Position numbers and translations under genes: made by a program. The notes beneath the pieces were generated by a model. It was given only the letters and a program-made list of their open reading frames with translations, did no database searches and was not told the origin of the DNA. Of a DNA stretch of 17,429 nt, positions 1-6,136 are shown one piece after another. This DNA is from Rhodobiaceae bacterium. GTDB taxonomy: Bacteria > Pseudomonadota > Alphaproteobacteria > Parvibaculales > Parvibaculaceae. The number at the start of each line of letters is the position of its first letter. Position 1 is the first letter of the stretch. The stretch lies in the NCBI GenBank assembly GCA_027352645.1, contig DAIEIL010000162.1, positions 1 to 17,429 on the forward strand, given 5' to 3'.

Positions 1-257
1 ACGCAATTCGTCGTTCAGGCATGTTTCGCCCCCTTCGCGTCGGTGAACCGGCAAGGACTGAACCCGCGCCGCACGGTGCGAAATACCCCCCACACGGAAT
101 GCGAGCATTCCAAACTTATTAAGCTCGTTATAGTTGTGTTAACGGTTATATGTGTCACTATGGTTGTAGATATTGACGATTCGCGAACGCCGATCACGCA
201 AAAAATCCAGCATTCCCGCAAAACGGGCGCGGGCCGAACTCAACCGGAGATTGTATT
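1..257. other. Non-coding leader region upstream of the winged-helix regulator
   Basis: No convincing gene is visible here. Bases 110-180 are clearly more AT-rich than the surrounding sequence, with short imperfect symmetry around GTTAAC (138-143) and two similar blocks, TATAGTTGTGT (129-139) and TATGGTTGTAG (160-170). This is where a promoter and an autoregulatory operator for the downstream regulator would be expected, but no sigma-70 hexamer pair fits well. A Shine-Dalgarno-like CGGAGA lies at 245-250. Confidence 0.35.
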
Positions 258-707
258 ATGTCCATGCAGGCCTTGACCGACGACCGCCAGAACTGGGCCG
301 CCCGCCCCCTTCCGCAAGCCGCCTCCGCAGCGCCGCATGAGGGCGCGCTGACCCGGCACCGGGCCCGCATGCTTCTCGACCTCTACAATGCCCGCATGAA
401 GTTCTTCCCGACCGGGCTCTTCGCCGACCCCGCCTGGGACATGCTGCTCGACCTCACCCATGCGCGCCTCGCGGGCAAGCGCATCTCGGTTTCGAGCCTG
501 TGCATTGCCGCCAACGTGCCGGCCACCACGGCGTTGCGCCGGATCGGCGACCTCGTCGGCAGCGGGCTCGCGGTCCGCATCAAGGATGAGAATGACGGTC
601 GGCGCGTCTTCGTCGAGCTGACGGATGACGGCTTCGCCCGCATGGGGCGCTATCTCGAAAGCGTTCTGAAAGCGATGAGCGCGGATACCAGCCTGCCGCT
701 CAAATAG
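258..707 (+). CDS. Winged-helix (MarR-like) transcriptional regulator
   Basis: A 149-residue protein, probably a cytoplasmic DNA-binding regulator. Residues 1-35 form a loose Ala/Pro-rich lead. A helical part follows (about 36-70). The helix-turn-helix spans about 76-104, where ISVSSLCIAANVP and TTALRRIGDLV look like the two helices. The wing is about 105-125, with the charged hairpin RIKDENDGRRVFVELTDDG, which closely resembles the MarR wing. The start ATG has GGAG seven bases upstream. It is alone on the plus strand and its stop lies only 3 bp from the stop of the leftward GNAT-like gene. The ligand and targets cannot be read from sequence. The AT-rich leader suggests autoregulation, which is inference. 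Confidence 0.75.
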   Translation: MSMQALTDDRQNWAARPLPQAASAAPHEGALTRHRARMLLDLYNARMKFFPTGLFADPAWDMLLDLTHARLAGKRISVSSLCIAANVPATTALRRIGDLVGSGLAVRIKDENDGRRVFVELTDDGFARMGRYLESVLKAMSADTSLPLK

Positions 708-710
708 ACG

Positions 711-986
711 TCAGGCGACGAGATCGCGATATTCCGGGTGCTTGTCGATATAGGCGGCGACGAAGGGGCACTGCGGCACAAGCTTCAAGCCCTCGGCGCG
801 GATCATGGCAAGCGCCCCTTTGACCAGCCGCGAGCCGACGCCCTTCCCGCCCAGCGCATCGGGCACGATCGTATGGATGAGAACGATGCGATCCGACTTT
901 CGCTCATAATCGATATGGGCGGTGATACCCTCGACAATGAGCTCAAAGCGGTTGCGCGCGCGATTGTCGGTGACGCCATCGGACAT
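711..986 (-). CDS. Small GNAT-like N-acetyltransferase (YjdJ type)
   Basis: A 91-residue protein matching the short GNAT branch of the YjdJ/Acetyltransf_CG type, which keeps only the acetyl-CoA-binding core. The CoA pyrophosphate loop is visible as GGKGVGSRLV at residues 46-55, followed by a helix and the family's characteristic end: Cys73 in PQCPF and FVAAYIDKHPEYRDLV at 75-90. The N-terminal strands (FELIVEG, AHIDYERK) also fit. The substrate is unknown. The ATG is preceded by AAGG eight bases away. It lies 29 bp after a STAS gene on the same strand, so it may be the last gene of the partner-switch transcript. A role in that pathway is not shown by sequence. Confidence 0.8.
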   Translation of the reverse strand: MSDGVTDNRARNRFELIVEGITAHIDYERKSDRIVLIHTIVPDALGGKGVGSRLVKGALAMIRAEGLKLVPQCPFVAAYIDKHPEYRDLVA

Positions 987-1015
987 GGGTAAGCCTTCTC
1001 TGGAAGAGGCTGCGA

Positions 1016-1348
1016 TCAGAGCGCGGCGCGCGCCGCTTCTTCGCTATCGAAAAAGCTGAAGATCTGGGTAAGGCCGCTCGTCTCCAGAGCGTGGAGCACG
1101 TCCTCCGAGGCGGGAGCGATGACGCCGAGTTTCACGTGACGCTGTGTGAGCGTCTTGCCCGCCGTCACCAGCAAGCGGATACCCAGCGAGGAGAGAAACT
1201 CGACGGCCGAAAGATCCAGCAAGGCCACGTCGCCCGCTTTCTTGATCGCGCCCACTTCCGCGTAAAAGCGTGTCTCAAGTTCGCCGACGCGGCTCGTATC
1301 GAGGCGGCCGGAAAGCTTGATGGTATGGAACGCGGAGCTATCGGTCAT
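1016..1348 (-). CDS. STAS-domain anti-sigma factor antagonist (second copy)
   Basis: A 110-residue single STAS domain of the SpoIIAA/RsbV kind. Such proteins release a sigma factor by binding its RsbW-type anti-sigma kinase and are switched off by phosphorylation. The core motif VALLDLSAVEFLSSLGIR lies at residues 41-58. Ser54 aligns with the phosphorylated Ser58 of Bacillus SpoIIAA, so the switch residue is present. The C-terminus (SEDVLHALETSGLTQIF) matches the usual STAS helix. The Shine-Dalgarno sequence is weak. It is 84 bp downstream of another STAS gene and 29 bp upstream of the GNAT-like gene, all leftward. It differs too much from its neighbour to be a recent tandem duplicate, so the two may answer to different inputs. 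Confidence 0.85.
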   Translation of the reverse strand: MTDSSAFHTIKLSGRLDTSRVGELETRFYAEVGAIKKAGDVALLDLSAVEFLSSLGIRLLVTAGKTLTQRHVKLGVIAPASEDVLHALETSGLTQIFSFFDSEEAARAAL

Positions 1349-1432
1349 TTGATTACCCGGTGAGGCTGTTTCGTGTGCCGCAAGTTATGAGCGCACTGTA
1401 ACGAAATCGTGACATCGGCACTGGCCGCTCTT

Positions 1433-1774
1433 TCAGCCCTTCAGCGCGGCAACCGCCTCTTCAGGCGTATCGTGCATGCCGAAGATCGCAGCAAAGCCGC
1501 TCACGTCGAAGACTTCCTTCACATTGCTGCTGACGCCGCTCAGCGTCAGCGCACCTCCGGCCGACTTGGCGCGCTTGGCGGTGGTGAGGACGACGCGCAG
1601 GCCCGCCGAACTGATGTACTCGACCGCCGAAAAGTCGATGACGACTTTCTTGGGGCCGGCATCGACCAGTTCATTGGCCTGCTCCTCGAAGGATTTGGCC
1701 GTACTGCTGTCGATCCGCTTCGCAGGGCGGAGGATCAGGACATCACCCCGGATCTCATGGCTCATTTCGATCAT
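1433..1774 (-). CDS. STAS-domain anti-sigma factor antagonist (first copy)
   Basis: A 113-residue STAS domain protein (RsbV/SpoIIAA family). The core is VVIDFSAVEYISSAGLR at residues 44-60. Ser56 sits at the place of the kinase-phosphorylated serine of SpoIIAA. The C-terminal half (SGVSSNVKEVFDVSGFAAIF) is typical. AAGGTGGG eight bases before the ATG supports this start over the in-frame ATG three codons later. It is 22 bp downstream of the RsbW-like gene, which strongly suggests co-transcription and that the two are the direct antagonist/kinase pair. Expected role: in its unphosphorylated form it binds the ATPase partner and frees a sigma factor or other target. Confidence 0.88.
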   Translation of the reverse strand: MIEMSHEIRGDVLILRPAKRIDSSTAKSFEEQANELVDAGPKKVVIDFSAVEYISSAGLRVVLTTAKRAKSAGGALTLSGVSSNVKEVFDVSGFAAIFGMHDTPEEAVAALKG

Positions 1775-1796
1775 TGCTTCATCCCACCTTTTGCCG

Positions 1797-2255
1797 TCAG
1801 CCGGCCGTATTCACATTCATCTGCATCTTTAGCCGGTTGAACCCACCCTCGCGGCAATAGTCGAGCCGGTCCATGTGAGTCCGGACGAGCTTGATCCCCA
1901 AGCCTCCGATCCGTCGCTCCTCCAGCCCCTCGCCAAGCTCGGGAAGTTCCGCCTCGACCGGATTGAACGGCTTGCCGTTATCGACCAGCAGCGCGTCGAT
2001 AACGCCATCCTTCAGCTCCACCGTCAATTCGATATGGCTGTCAGAATGGCCTTCAAATGCGTAGGAGACAATATTCGTGATGAGTTCGTCGAGCGCCAGG
2101 TTGAGCCTGAAAATCGCCTTGGGCGACAGGCCATGCGCCTCGCCGAAGGCCTCGATGGCGTCCAGTACGCGCCCGACCTCCGAGATGTCGTTACGGAGCG
2201 TCATTTCGATCTTGTCCGACAAGAAAACCGCTCCACTAAAAGAGGTCCGGGCCAC
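1797..2255 (-). CDS. RsbW-like anti-sigma factor / serine kinase (HATPase_c_2)
   Basis: A 152-residue GHKL-type ATPase of the RsbW/SpoIIAB family. Such proteins sequester a target, often a sigma factor, and phosphorylate STAS antagonists. The N box is LALDELITNIVSYAF, with Glu57 and Asn61 as the expected catalytic/Mg residues. The G1 box is DNGKPFNP (92-99) and the G2 region is GGLGIKLV (117-124). I chose the GTG at 2253-2255 because GGAGGG lies six bases upstream. A longer reading from GTG at 2307-2309 has no good ribosome site, and TTG at 2220-2222 with GGAG eight bases upstream is a second possibility. It is first in the leftward cassette with two STAS genes. No sigma factor or PP2C phosphatase gene is in the window, so the target and the resetting phosphatase are unknown. 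Confidence 0.87.
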   Translation of the reverse strand: MARTSFSGAVFLSDKIEMTLRNDISEVGRVLDAIEAFGEAHGLSPKAIFRLNLALDELITNIVSYAFEGHSDSHIELTVELKDGVIDALLVDNGKPFNPVEAELPELGEGLEERRIGGLGIKLVRTHMDRLDYCREGGFNRLKMQMNVNTAG

Positions 2256-2421
2256 CGTCAGCCCTCCAGCGCCGTAATGGACCCGATGTCTCTTAACATC
2301 CTGCCCCACCCCGTCAAGCCGCGCTTCGGCAGGTCGAGTATGCGCCTTTATGCGACAACATCATCACATAGTGGAAGCATTCCGCCGCCCTTTCCGTCCC
2401 GATCCACTGCCGAGTTCCACG

Positions 2422-2449
2422 TTGACACCCTCCGGGGGCCTCGTAATAT
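2422..2449 (+). promoter_or_regulatory. Near-consensus sigma-70 promoter for the GPP34 gene
   Basis: A perfect -35 hexamer TTGACA (2422-2427) and a -10 hexamer TAATAT (2444-2449) are separated by 16 bp. The predicted start is about 2456, giving an untranslated leader of about 27 bases before the ATG at 2483, with GGGGAG at 2469-2474 as ribosome site. This is the best promoter match I see in the window and suggests strong housekeeping expression. Confidence 0.72.
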
Positions 2450-2482
2450 CCGGCACTTGGGCGCACATGGGGAGCGGGATAA

Positions 2483-3136
2483 ATGCTGACAGTACCTGAG
2501 GAATTCCTGCTACTGACGGTCAAGGACGAGGAAGGCGGCTTCGTGGATATTCCCCATGAGGCAGTCAGTGCCGGCTTCATCGGCGCCGCCATCATGGAGC
2601 TCGCCCTCGAGAATCGCATCGACAGCGACCTCGACCGCATCTGGATCGTCGACAAGACGCCCACCGGCGAGGCTTGCGTCGATCTCATCCTCAGCCAGAT
2701 CGCCGCGCCCGACTTCGACCTCAGCGCCGCGAAGCTCATCGACCAGCTCGTCTTCTACGGCACTCAGGTCCGCGAGATGGCGCTGGAGCGCCTCTGTGAA
2801 AAGAAGATCCTCGCCAAGGAGGAGGGCCGCATCCTGTGGTTCCTCAAGGCGCGGCGCTACCCGGTGGTGGACGGCAAGGAAATCCGCGAGGTGAAGATTC
2901 GCTTGTTGGAAATCCTGCTGCGCGACGAACTGCCCGATCCGCGCGACGTCTGCCTCCTGTCGCTTGCCGACACCTGCGGCATCATCCGCCAAATCGTTCC
3001 CGCCTCGGAACTCCATCGCGCACAGGAGCGCATTGCCACGCTGGCCAAGATGGACCTCATCGGCCAGAACGTGACGCGCTATATCAACATCTTCCAGGAA
3101 GCGGTCGCCTACGCTTCTTATACTTGGCCGATGTAA
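2483..3136 (+). CDS. GPP34 / GOLPH3-family protein
   Basis: A 217-residue, mainly helical protein matching the GPP34 family. Its eukaryotic members (GOLPH3, Vps74) bind phosphatidylinositol-4-phosphate at the Golgi and retain glycosyltransferases. Bacterial members are common in actinobacteria but their function is largely unknown. Visible family features are the start LTVPEEFLLLTVKDEEG (2-18), the helix GFIGAAIMELALENRI (31-46), a strand pair around RIWIVDKTPTGEA (52-64), the basic segment LKARRYPVVDGKE (121-133) and RDVCLLSLADTCGI (154-167). Length and order fit a single complete domain. No signal peptide is seen, so it is probably cytoplasmic or peripheral at the inner membrane. It is monocistronic, with a strong promoter upstream and a terminator 24 bp downstream, and is divergent from the RsbW-like gene. 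Confidence 0.82.
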   Translation: MLTVPEEFLLLTVKDEEGGFVDIPHEAVSAGFIGAAIMELALENRIDSDLDRIWIVDKTPTGEACVDLILSQIAAPDFDLSAAKLIDQLVFYGTQVREMALERLCEKKILAKEEGRILWFLKARRYPVVDGKEIREVKIRLLEILLRDELPDPRDVCLLSLADTCGIIRQIVPASELHRAQERIATLAKMDLIGQNVTRYINIFQEAVAYASYTWPM

Positions 3137-3160
3137 GGACGCTCGCTCCGCAGCAAAGAA

Positions 3161-3188
3161 AAGCCCGGCCATTGCGCCGGGCTTTTTT
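3161..3188. terminator. Strong, probably bidirectional intrinsic terminator
   Basis: Perfect 9-bp stem AAGCCCGGC (3161-3169) / GCCGGGCTT (3176-3184), loop of six, with a run of six T at 3183-3188 on the plus strand. It ends the GPP34 transcript. The A-rich flank on the left (3155-3162) means it may also stop the leftward lldD transcript, whose stop codon lies at 3200. Confidence 0.9.
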
Positions 3189-3199
3189 GTATGTGCCGC

Positions 3200-4351
3200 T
3201 CAGGAATGCTCGACCAGACGCGAGCGCCCCGCCGTCTCGACATCCGTGCAGCCGGTCAGAGCCATCGCGACTTCGAGTTCCGCCTTGAGCGTCTTCAGCA
3301 TGGCACTCACGCCCGCCTCGCCACCGCCCGCCAATGAATAGGCCCAGGCGCGCCCGATGGCCACGCTCTTCGCGCCCAGCGCCAGCGCCTTCAGCACATC
3401 GAGACCGGAGCGCACGCCGCCATCCATCACGATGTCGAGGCGAGATCCCACCGCTTCGACGATGGGCGGCAGGGCATCGACCGATGCGGGCACGCCGTCG
3501 AGCTGCCGGCCGCCATGATTGGAAACGACGATACCGTCCGCGCCGACTTCCGCCGCCATCCGCGCATCCTCCGCATCGAGAATGCCCTTGATGACGATGG
3601 GACCGCTCCAGCGCTCGCGCACCCATTCGAAATCGCGCCATGTGACGGTCGGATCGAAGTTCTTGCCGATCCACTGGGCGAAATCATTGGTTCCCTTCGC
3701 ATTGGGCATGGCATGGGCGATGTTGCCGAATGTATGCGGCCGCCCGCCAAGGAACACCTCGCGCATCCAGCGCGGATGCGAGAGCACGTTGAAGCCGCGC
3801 CTGAGCTTGTCGGCCAGCGTGAGTTCGCCCGACAGTCCCGAGCGTACATCGCGATAACGCGCGCCCGTTACCGGCAGATCGACGGTGAAGACGAGCACCG
3901 GCGAGCCCACCTCTTTCGCGCGATCGAGAAGCTCCACCATGAAGCCGCGATCGCGGATCATGTAGAGCTGGAACCAGAAAGGCTTCGACACCGCCTTGCG
4001 CACTTCTTCCAGCGAACAGATGCTCACCGTCGAAAGGCAGAAGGGAAGGCCCGCAGCCTCGGCGGCGCGCGCCGCCTGCGTCTCGCCGCGATGTGCGTAA
4101 AGGCCGGCCATGCCGACCGGGCCGAGAATGACGGGCATGGCGAGTTTCTGCCCGAAGAGTTCGGTCGAGAGCTTGAGCTTCGACACATCGGTCAGCACGC
4201 GCTGGCGCAGCGCGATCTCTTCCATCGCCGCGACATTGCGGCGGAGCGTCGCCTCCGCATAGGCGCCGCCATCGATATAGTCGAACATCATGCGCGGCAG
4301 GCGCTTTTGCGCGAGCAGACGCCAGTCCGATACGGATGCCGGTCGTGTCAT
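3200..4351 (-). CDS. lldD: L-lactate dehydrogenase, FMN-dependent (LldD family)
   Basis: A 383-residue alpha-hydroxy-acid dehydrogenase with a TIM-barrel fold. It is expected to oxidise L-lactate to pyruvate and pass electrons to the respiratory chain at the inner membrane. Active-site features are Tyr25 in FDYIDGG, GPVGMAGL (77-84), WFQLY (126-130), GARYRDVRSGLSG (163-175) like E. coli LldD, Lys255 in VIKGI, and SNHGGRQLDG (277-286) with catalytic His279 and Arg282. The FMN phosphate site is DGGVRSG (310-316) plus AIGR (331-334). Length agrees with the family (about 380-400). GGGGGAG lies five bases before the ATG. It is divergent from the SDR gene, with no lactate permease or LldR-type regulator adjacent. 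Related oxidases (mandelate, glycolate) are the alternatives. Confidence 0.9.
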   Translation of the reverse strand: MTRPASVSDWRLLAQKRLPRMMFDYIDGGAYAEATLRRNVAAMEEIALRQRVLTDVSKLKLSTELFGQKLAMPVILGPVGMAGLYAHRGETQAARAAEAAGLPFCLSTVSICSLEEVRKAVSKPFWFQLYMIRDRGFMVELLDRAKEVGSPVLVFTVDLPVTGARYRDVRSGLSGELTLADKLRRGFNVLSHPRWMREVFLGGRPHTFGNIAHAMPNAKGTNDFAQWIGKNFDPTVTWRDFEWVRERWSGPIVIKGILDAEDARMAAEVGADGIVVSNHGGRQLDGVPASVDALPPIVEAVGSRLDIVMDGGVRSGLDVLKALALGAKSVAIGRAWAYSLAGGGEAGVSAMLKTLKAELEVAMALTGCTDVETAGRSRLVEHS

Positions 4352-4476
4352 CGGAACTCCCCCTCGAATGTCTCGCTTCAGTCTAGAGCAATCGCCCGCA
4401 ATACTATCCTCCCTATCGCCGCAGGGTGGAATTTCCTAAAGTCCCCGCATCGAAACTCAAGCTTCAGGAGACGGTA

Positions 4477-5277
4477 ATGGCCCAGACAGGCAAAGGAAGA
4501 CTTTCAGGAAAGCGCGCCGTCGTGACCGGCGCGGGCAGCGGCATCGGACGGGCGAGCGCCGTGCTCTTCGCGCTGGAAGGCGCGAGCGTCGTCGCGGTCG
4601 ACCGGGTTGAGGATGCGGTGGACGAGACGGCGGCGATGATCCGCGCCAATGGCGGCACGGTTCTCTCGGTCGCCGCCGATGTGGGCGACGAGGAATCGGT
4701 CAAGACCTTCATCAATCTCAGCATCGAGAAGCATGGCGGCCTCGATGTCGTCTATGCCAATGCGGGCATCAGCGGCGGCCTCGTGCCGCTCGGCGAACAG
4801 ACCGTCGAATACTGGCTTGAAATCCTGCGCGTCAATCTGATCGGCCCCTTCCTCGCCATCAAACATGCCTCGCCCATCATGGCGAAGCAGGGCTTCGGGT
4901 CGATCGTCTGCACGGCCTCGGTCGCCGGGCTTCGCGCCAATGCGGGCGGCCTGCCCTATAGCGCCAGCAAGGCGGGCGTCATCAGCCTCGTCCAGACCTC
5001 GGCGAACGAACTTTACGGCTCAGGCGTGCGCGTCAATGCCGTCTGCCCCGGCCTCATCGAAACCGGCATGACGAAGCCGATCTTCGACAATGCCCGTGCG
5101 CGCGGCACGGAGGGCAAGATCGGCCAGCTCAATCCGCTGAGGCGCAATGGCGTGCCGGAGGAAATCGCCAACATGGCGCTCTTCCTCGCCAGCGACGAAG
5201 CCTCCTATGTGAACGGTCAGGCCTTCGCCGTCGATGGCGGGTTGTCGAGCACCCATCCCTTCGCGGGCAAGCGCTGA
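4477..5277 (+). CDS. Short-chain dehydrogenase/reductase (classical SDR)
   Basis: A 266-residue classical SDR with a complete catalytic set: the cofactor loop TGAGSGIG (17-24), Asp42 at the end of the second strand (points to NAD rather than NADP), NAG (95-97), Asn120, Ser148, and Tyr161 with Lys165 in YSASK. The C-terminal AFAVDGG motif is also present. I start it at the ATG at 4477 because AGGAG lies at 4466-4470. An upstream in-frame ATG at 4426 has no ribosome site and would add 17 residues before the fold. The substrate cannot be told from sequence; 3-oxoacyl or secondary-alcohol oxidoreduction is typical. It starts 125 bp from divergent lldD, so the two may share regulation. Confidence 0.88.
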   Translation: MAQTGKGRLSGKRAVVTGAGSGIGRASAVLFALEGASVVAVDRVEDAVDETAAMIRANGGTVLSVAADVGDEESVKTFINLSIEKHGGLDVVYANAGISGGLVPLGEQTVEYWLEILRVNLIGPFLAIKHASPIMAKQGFGSIVCTASVAGLRANAGGLPYSASKAGVISLVQTSANELYGSGVRVNAVCPGLIETGMTKPIFDNARARGTEGKIGQLNPLRRNGVPEEIANMALFLASDEASYVNGQAFAVDGGLSSTHPFAGKR

Positions 5278-5338
5278 ACATGCCGGTGGCATGACGCGCC
5301 AGATGATCCATGCGCCCTGACACAGGGAACAGGTTTCA

Positions 5339-5995
5339 TCAGAACTCGGCGTCGAGCTCTTCCAGTTCCTCGGGCTCTGCCTTCGCGCCCTTGGTCCATT
5401 CGACCATGTGAGGCAGGGCGGCAATACGCTTGCAATAGGCTGCCGCGGGCTGGTCGAGTTCGACGTCATAGGTAATGAAGCGTGTGCAGACCGGCGCATA
5501 CATCGCATCCGCCATGGTCGGCTTCTTGCCGAACAGGAAGGGGCCCTTGTAGCGGTCGAGCGAATCCTCCCAGATCTCGATGATCCGGTCGATATCGGCC
5601 TGTGCCCCCGCCCAAATCTTGAAATCCGGATAGCGCGCCTTGAGGTTCATGGGCAGCGCGGAGCGCATGTTGGCAAAGCCCGAATGCATTTCGCCTGAAA
5701 TGGACCGGCAATGGGCGCGGGCTTCCTGATTGGCAGGCAGGAGCCCCGCCTCCGGCTTGATCTCGTGGAGATACTCGGCAATGGCCAGCGTATCCCAGAC
5801 CTTGATACCGTGATGTGTGAGGCAGGGGACGAGAAATGATGGCGAGAGCAGCAGAAGCTCCGCCCGTGTCGAGGGGTCGCTGGCCGACAGCTGTTCCTCC
5901 TCGAAATCGAGCCCGGCCATCTTGCAGAGCAGCCAGCCCCGCAGCGACCAGGAGGAGTAGTTCTTGCTACTGATGGTCAAAGTAGCCTTGGCCAT
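5339..5995 (-). CDS. Glutathione S-transferase family protein
   Basis: A 218-residue cytosolic GST. The N-terminal thioredoxin-like half contains SSKNYSSWSLRGWL (9-22), where an early Ser would be the glutathione-activating residue, the cis-proline at VPCL (56-59), and DTLAIAEYL (68-76) in the glutathione gamma-glutamyl-binding position. The all-helical C-terminal half carries the N-capping box in KPTMADAMYAPV (158-169). The C-terminus is acidic. I use the ATG at 5993-5995 because AAGGGGA precedes it closely; an upstream in-frame start at 6037 lacks this. It is divergent from phaZ, with operator-like repeats between them. The substrate is unknown; similar proteins act in detoxification or as dehydrogenase-like isomerases. 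Confidence 0.85.
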   Translation of the reverse strand: MAKATLTISSKNYSSWSLRGWLLCKMAGLDFEEEQLSASDPSTRAELLLLSPSFLVPCLTHHGIKVWDTLAIAEYLHEIKPEAGLLPANQEARAHCRSISGEMHSGFANMRSALPMNLKARYPDFKIWAGAQADIDRIIEIWEDSLDRYKGPFLFGKKPTMADAMYAPVCTRFITYDVELDQPAAAYCKRIAALPHMVEWTKGAKAEPEELEELDAEF

Positions 5996-6049
5996 GGCCG
6001 TCCCCTTTCTCCACGCCGCGCTGTTACGCGCCTGCAATAATTATCTCGC

Positions 6050-6069
6050 AGTGCAGCATAAGTTGCACT
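6050..6069. promoter_or_regulatory. TGC-rich inverted repeat between GST and phaZ (possible PhaR-type operator)
   Basis: Perfect 6-bp arms AGTGCA (6050-6055) and TGCACT (6064-6069) flank an 8-base centre. TGCA occurs three times in 35 bp (6033, 6052, 6064). Read on the minus strand, the site contains TGCTGCACTGCGAGA, which resembles the TGC-rich elements bound by PhaR-type PHA-responsive repressors of alphaproteobacteria. Its place before a PHA depolymerase supports this reading, but the regulator itself is not in the window. Confidence 0.5.
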
Positions 6070-6085
6070 AGCCTTCTAGGGGTAA

Positions 6086-6102
6086 GGTCAAACTTTATGA
6101 CC
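6086..6102. repeat. Inverted repeat GGTCA-N7-TGACC upstream of phaZ
   Basis: Perfect 5-bp arms GGTCA (6086-6090) and TGACC (6098-6102) around AACTTTA. The centre-to-centre spacing is about one helical turn, as for a dimeric regulator. It sits 35 bp before the chosen phaZ start, where a repressor would block transcription. No known regulator can be named. Confidence 0.35.
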
Positions 6103-6136
6103 AGTGACCGAGACGTTCAGGGGGCTGGGCGCTGCC

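Noticed and set aside
1..276. Overlapping short open frames on both strands in the leader of the winged-helix gene
   Set aside because: They cross the AT-rich regulatory block, lack ribosome sites and show no domain features.
711..2255. Recent tandem duplication of the two STAS genes
   Set aside because: The two proteins share only family-level motifs and the flanking DNA shows no repeat, so any duplication is old.
5280..5327. Two small hairpins (ATGCC-GGT-GGCAT and CCCTG-ACA-CAGGG) between the converging SDR and GST genes
   Set aside because: Short 5-bp stems with no T-run. They might aid termination, but I cannot support a terminator call.
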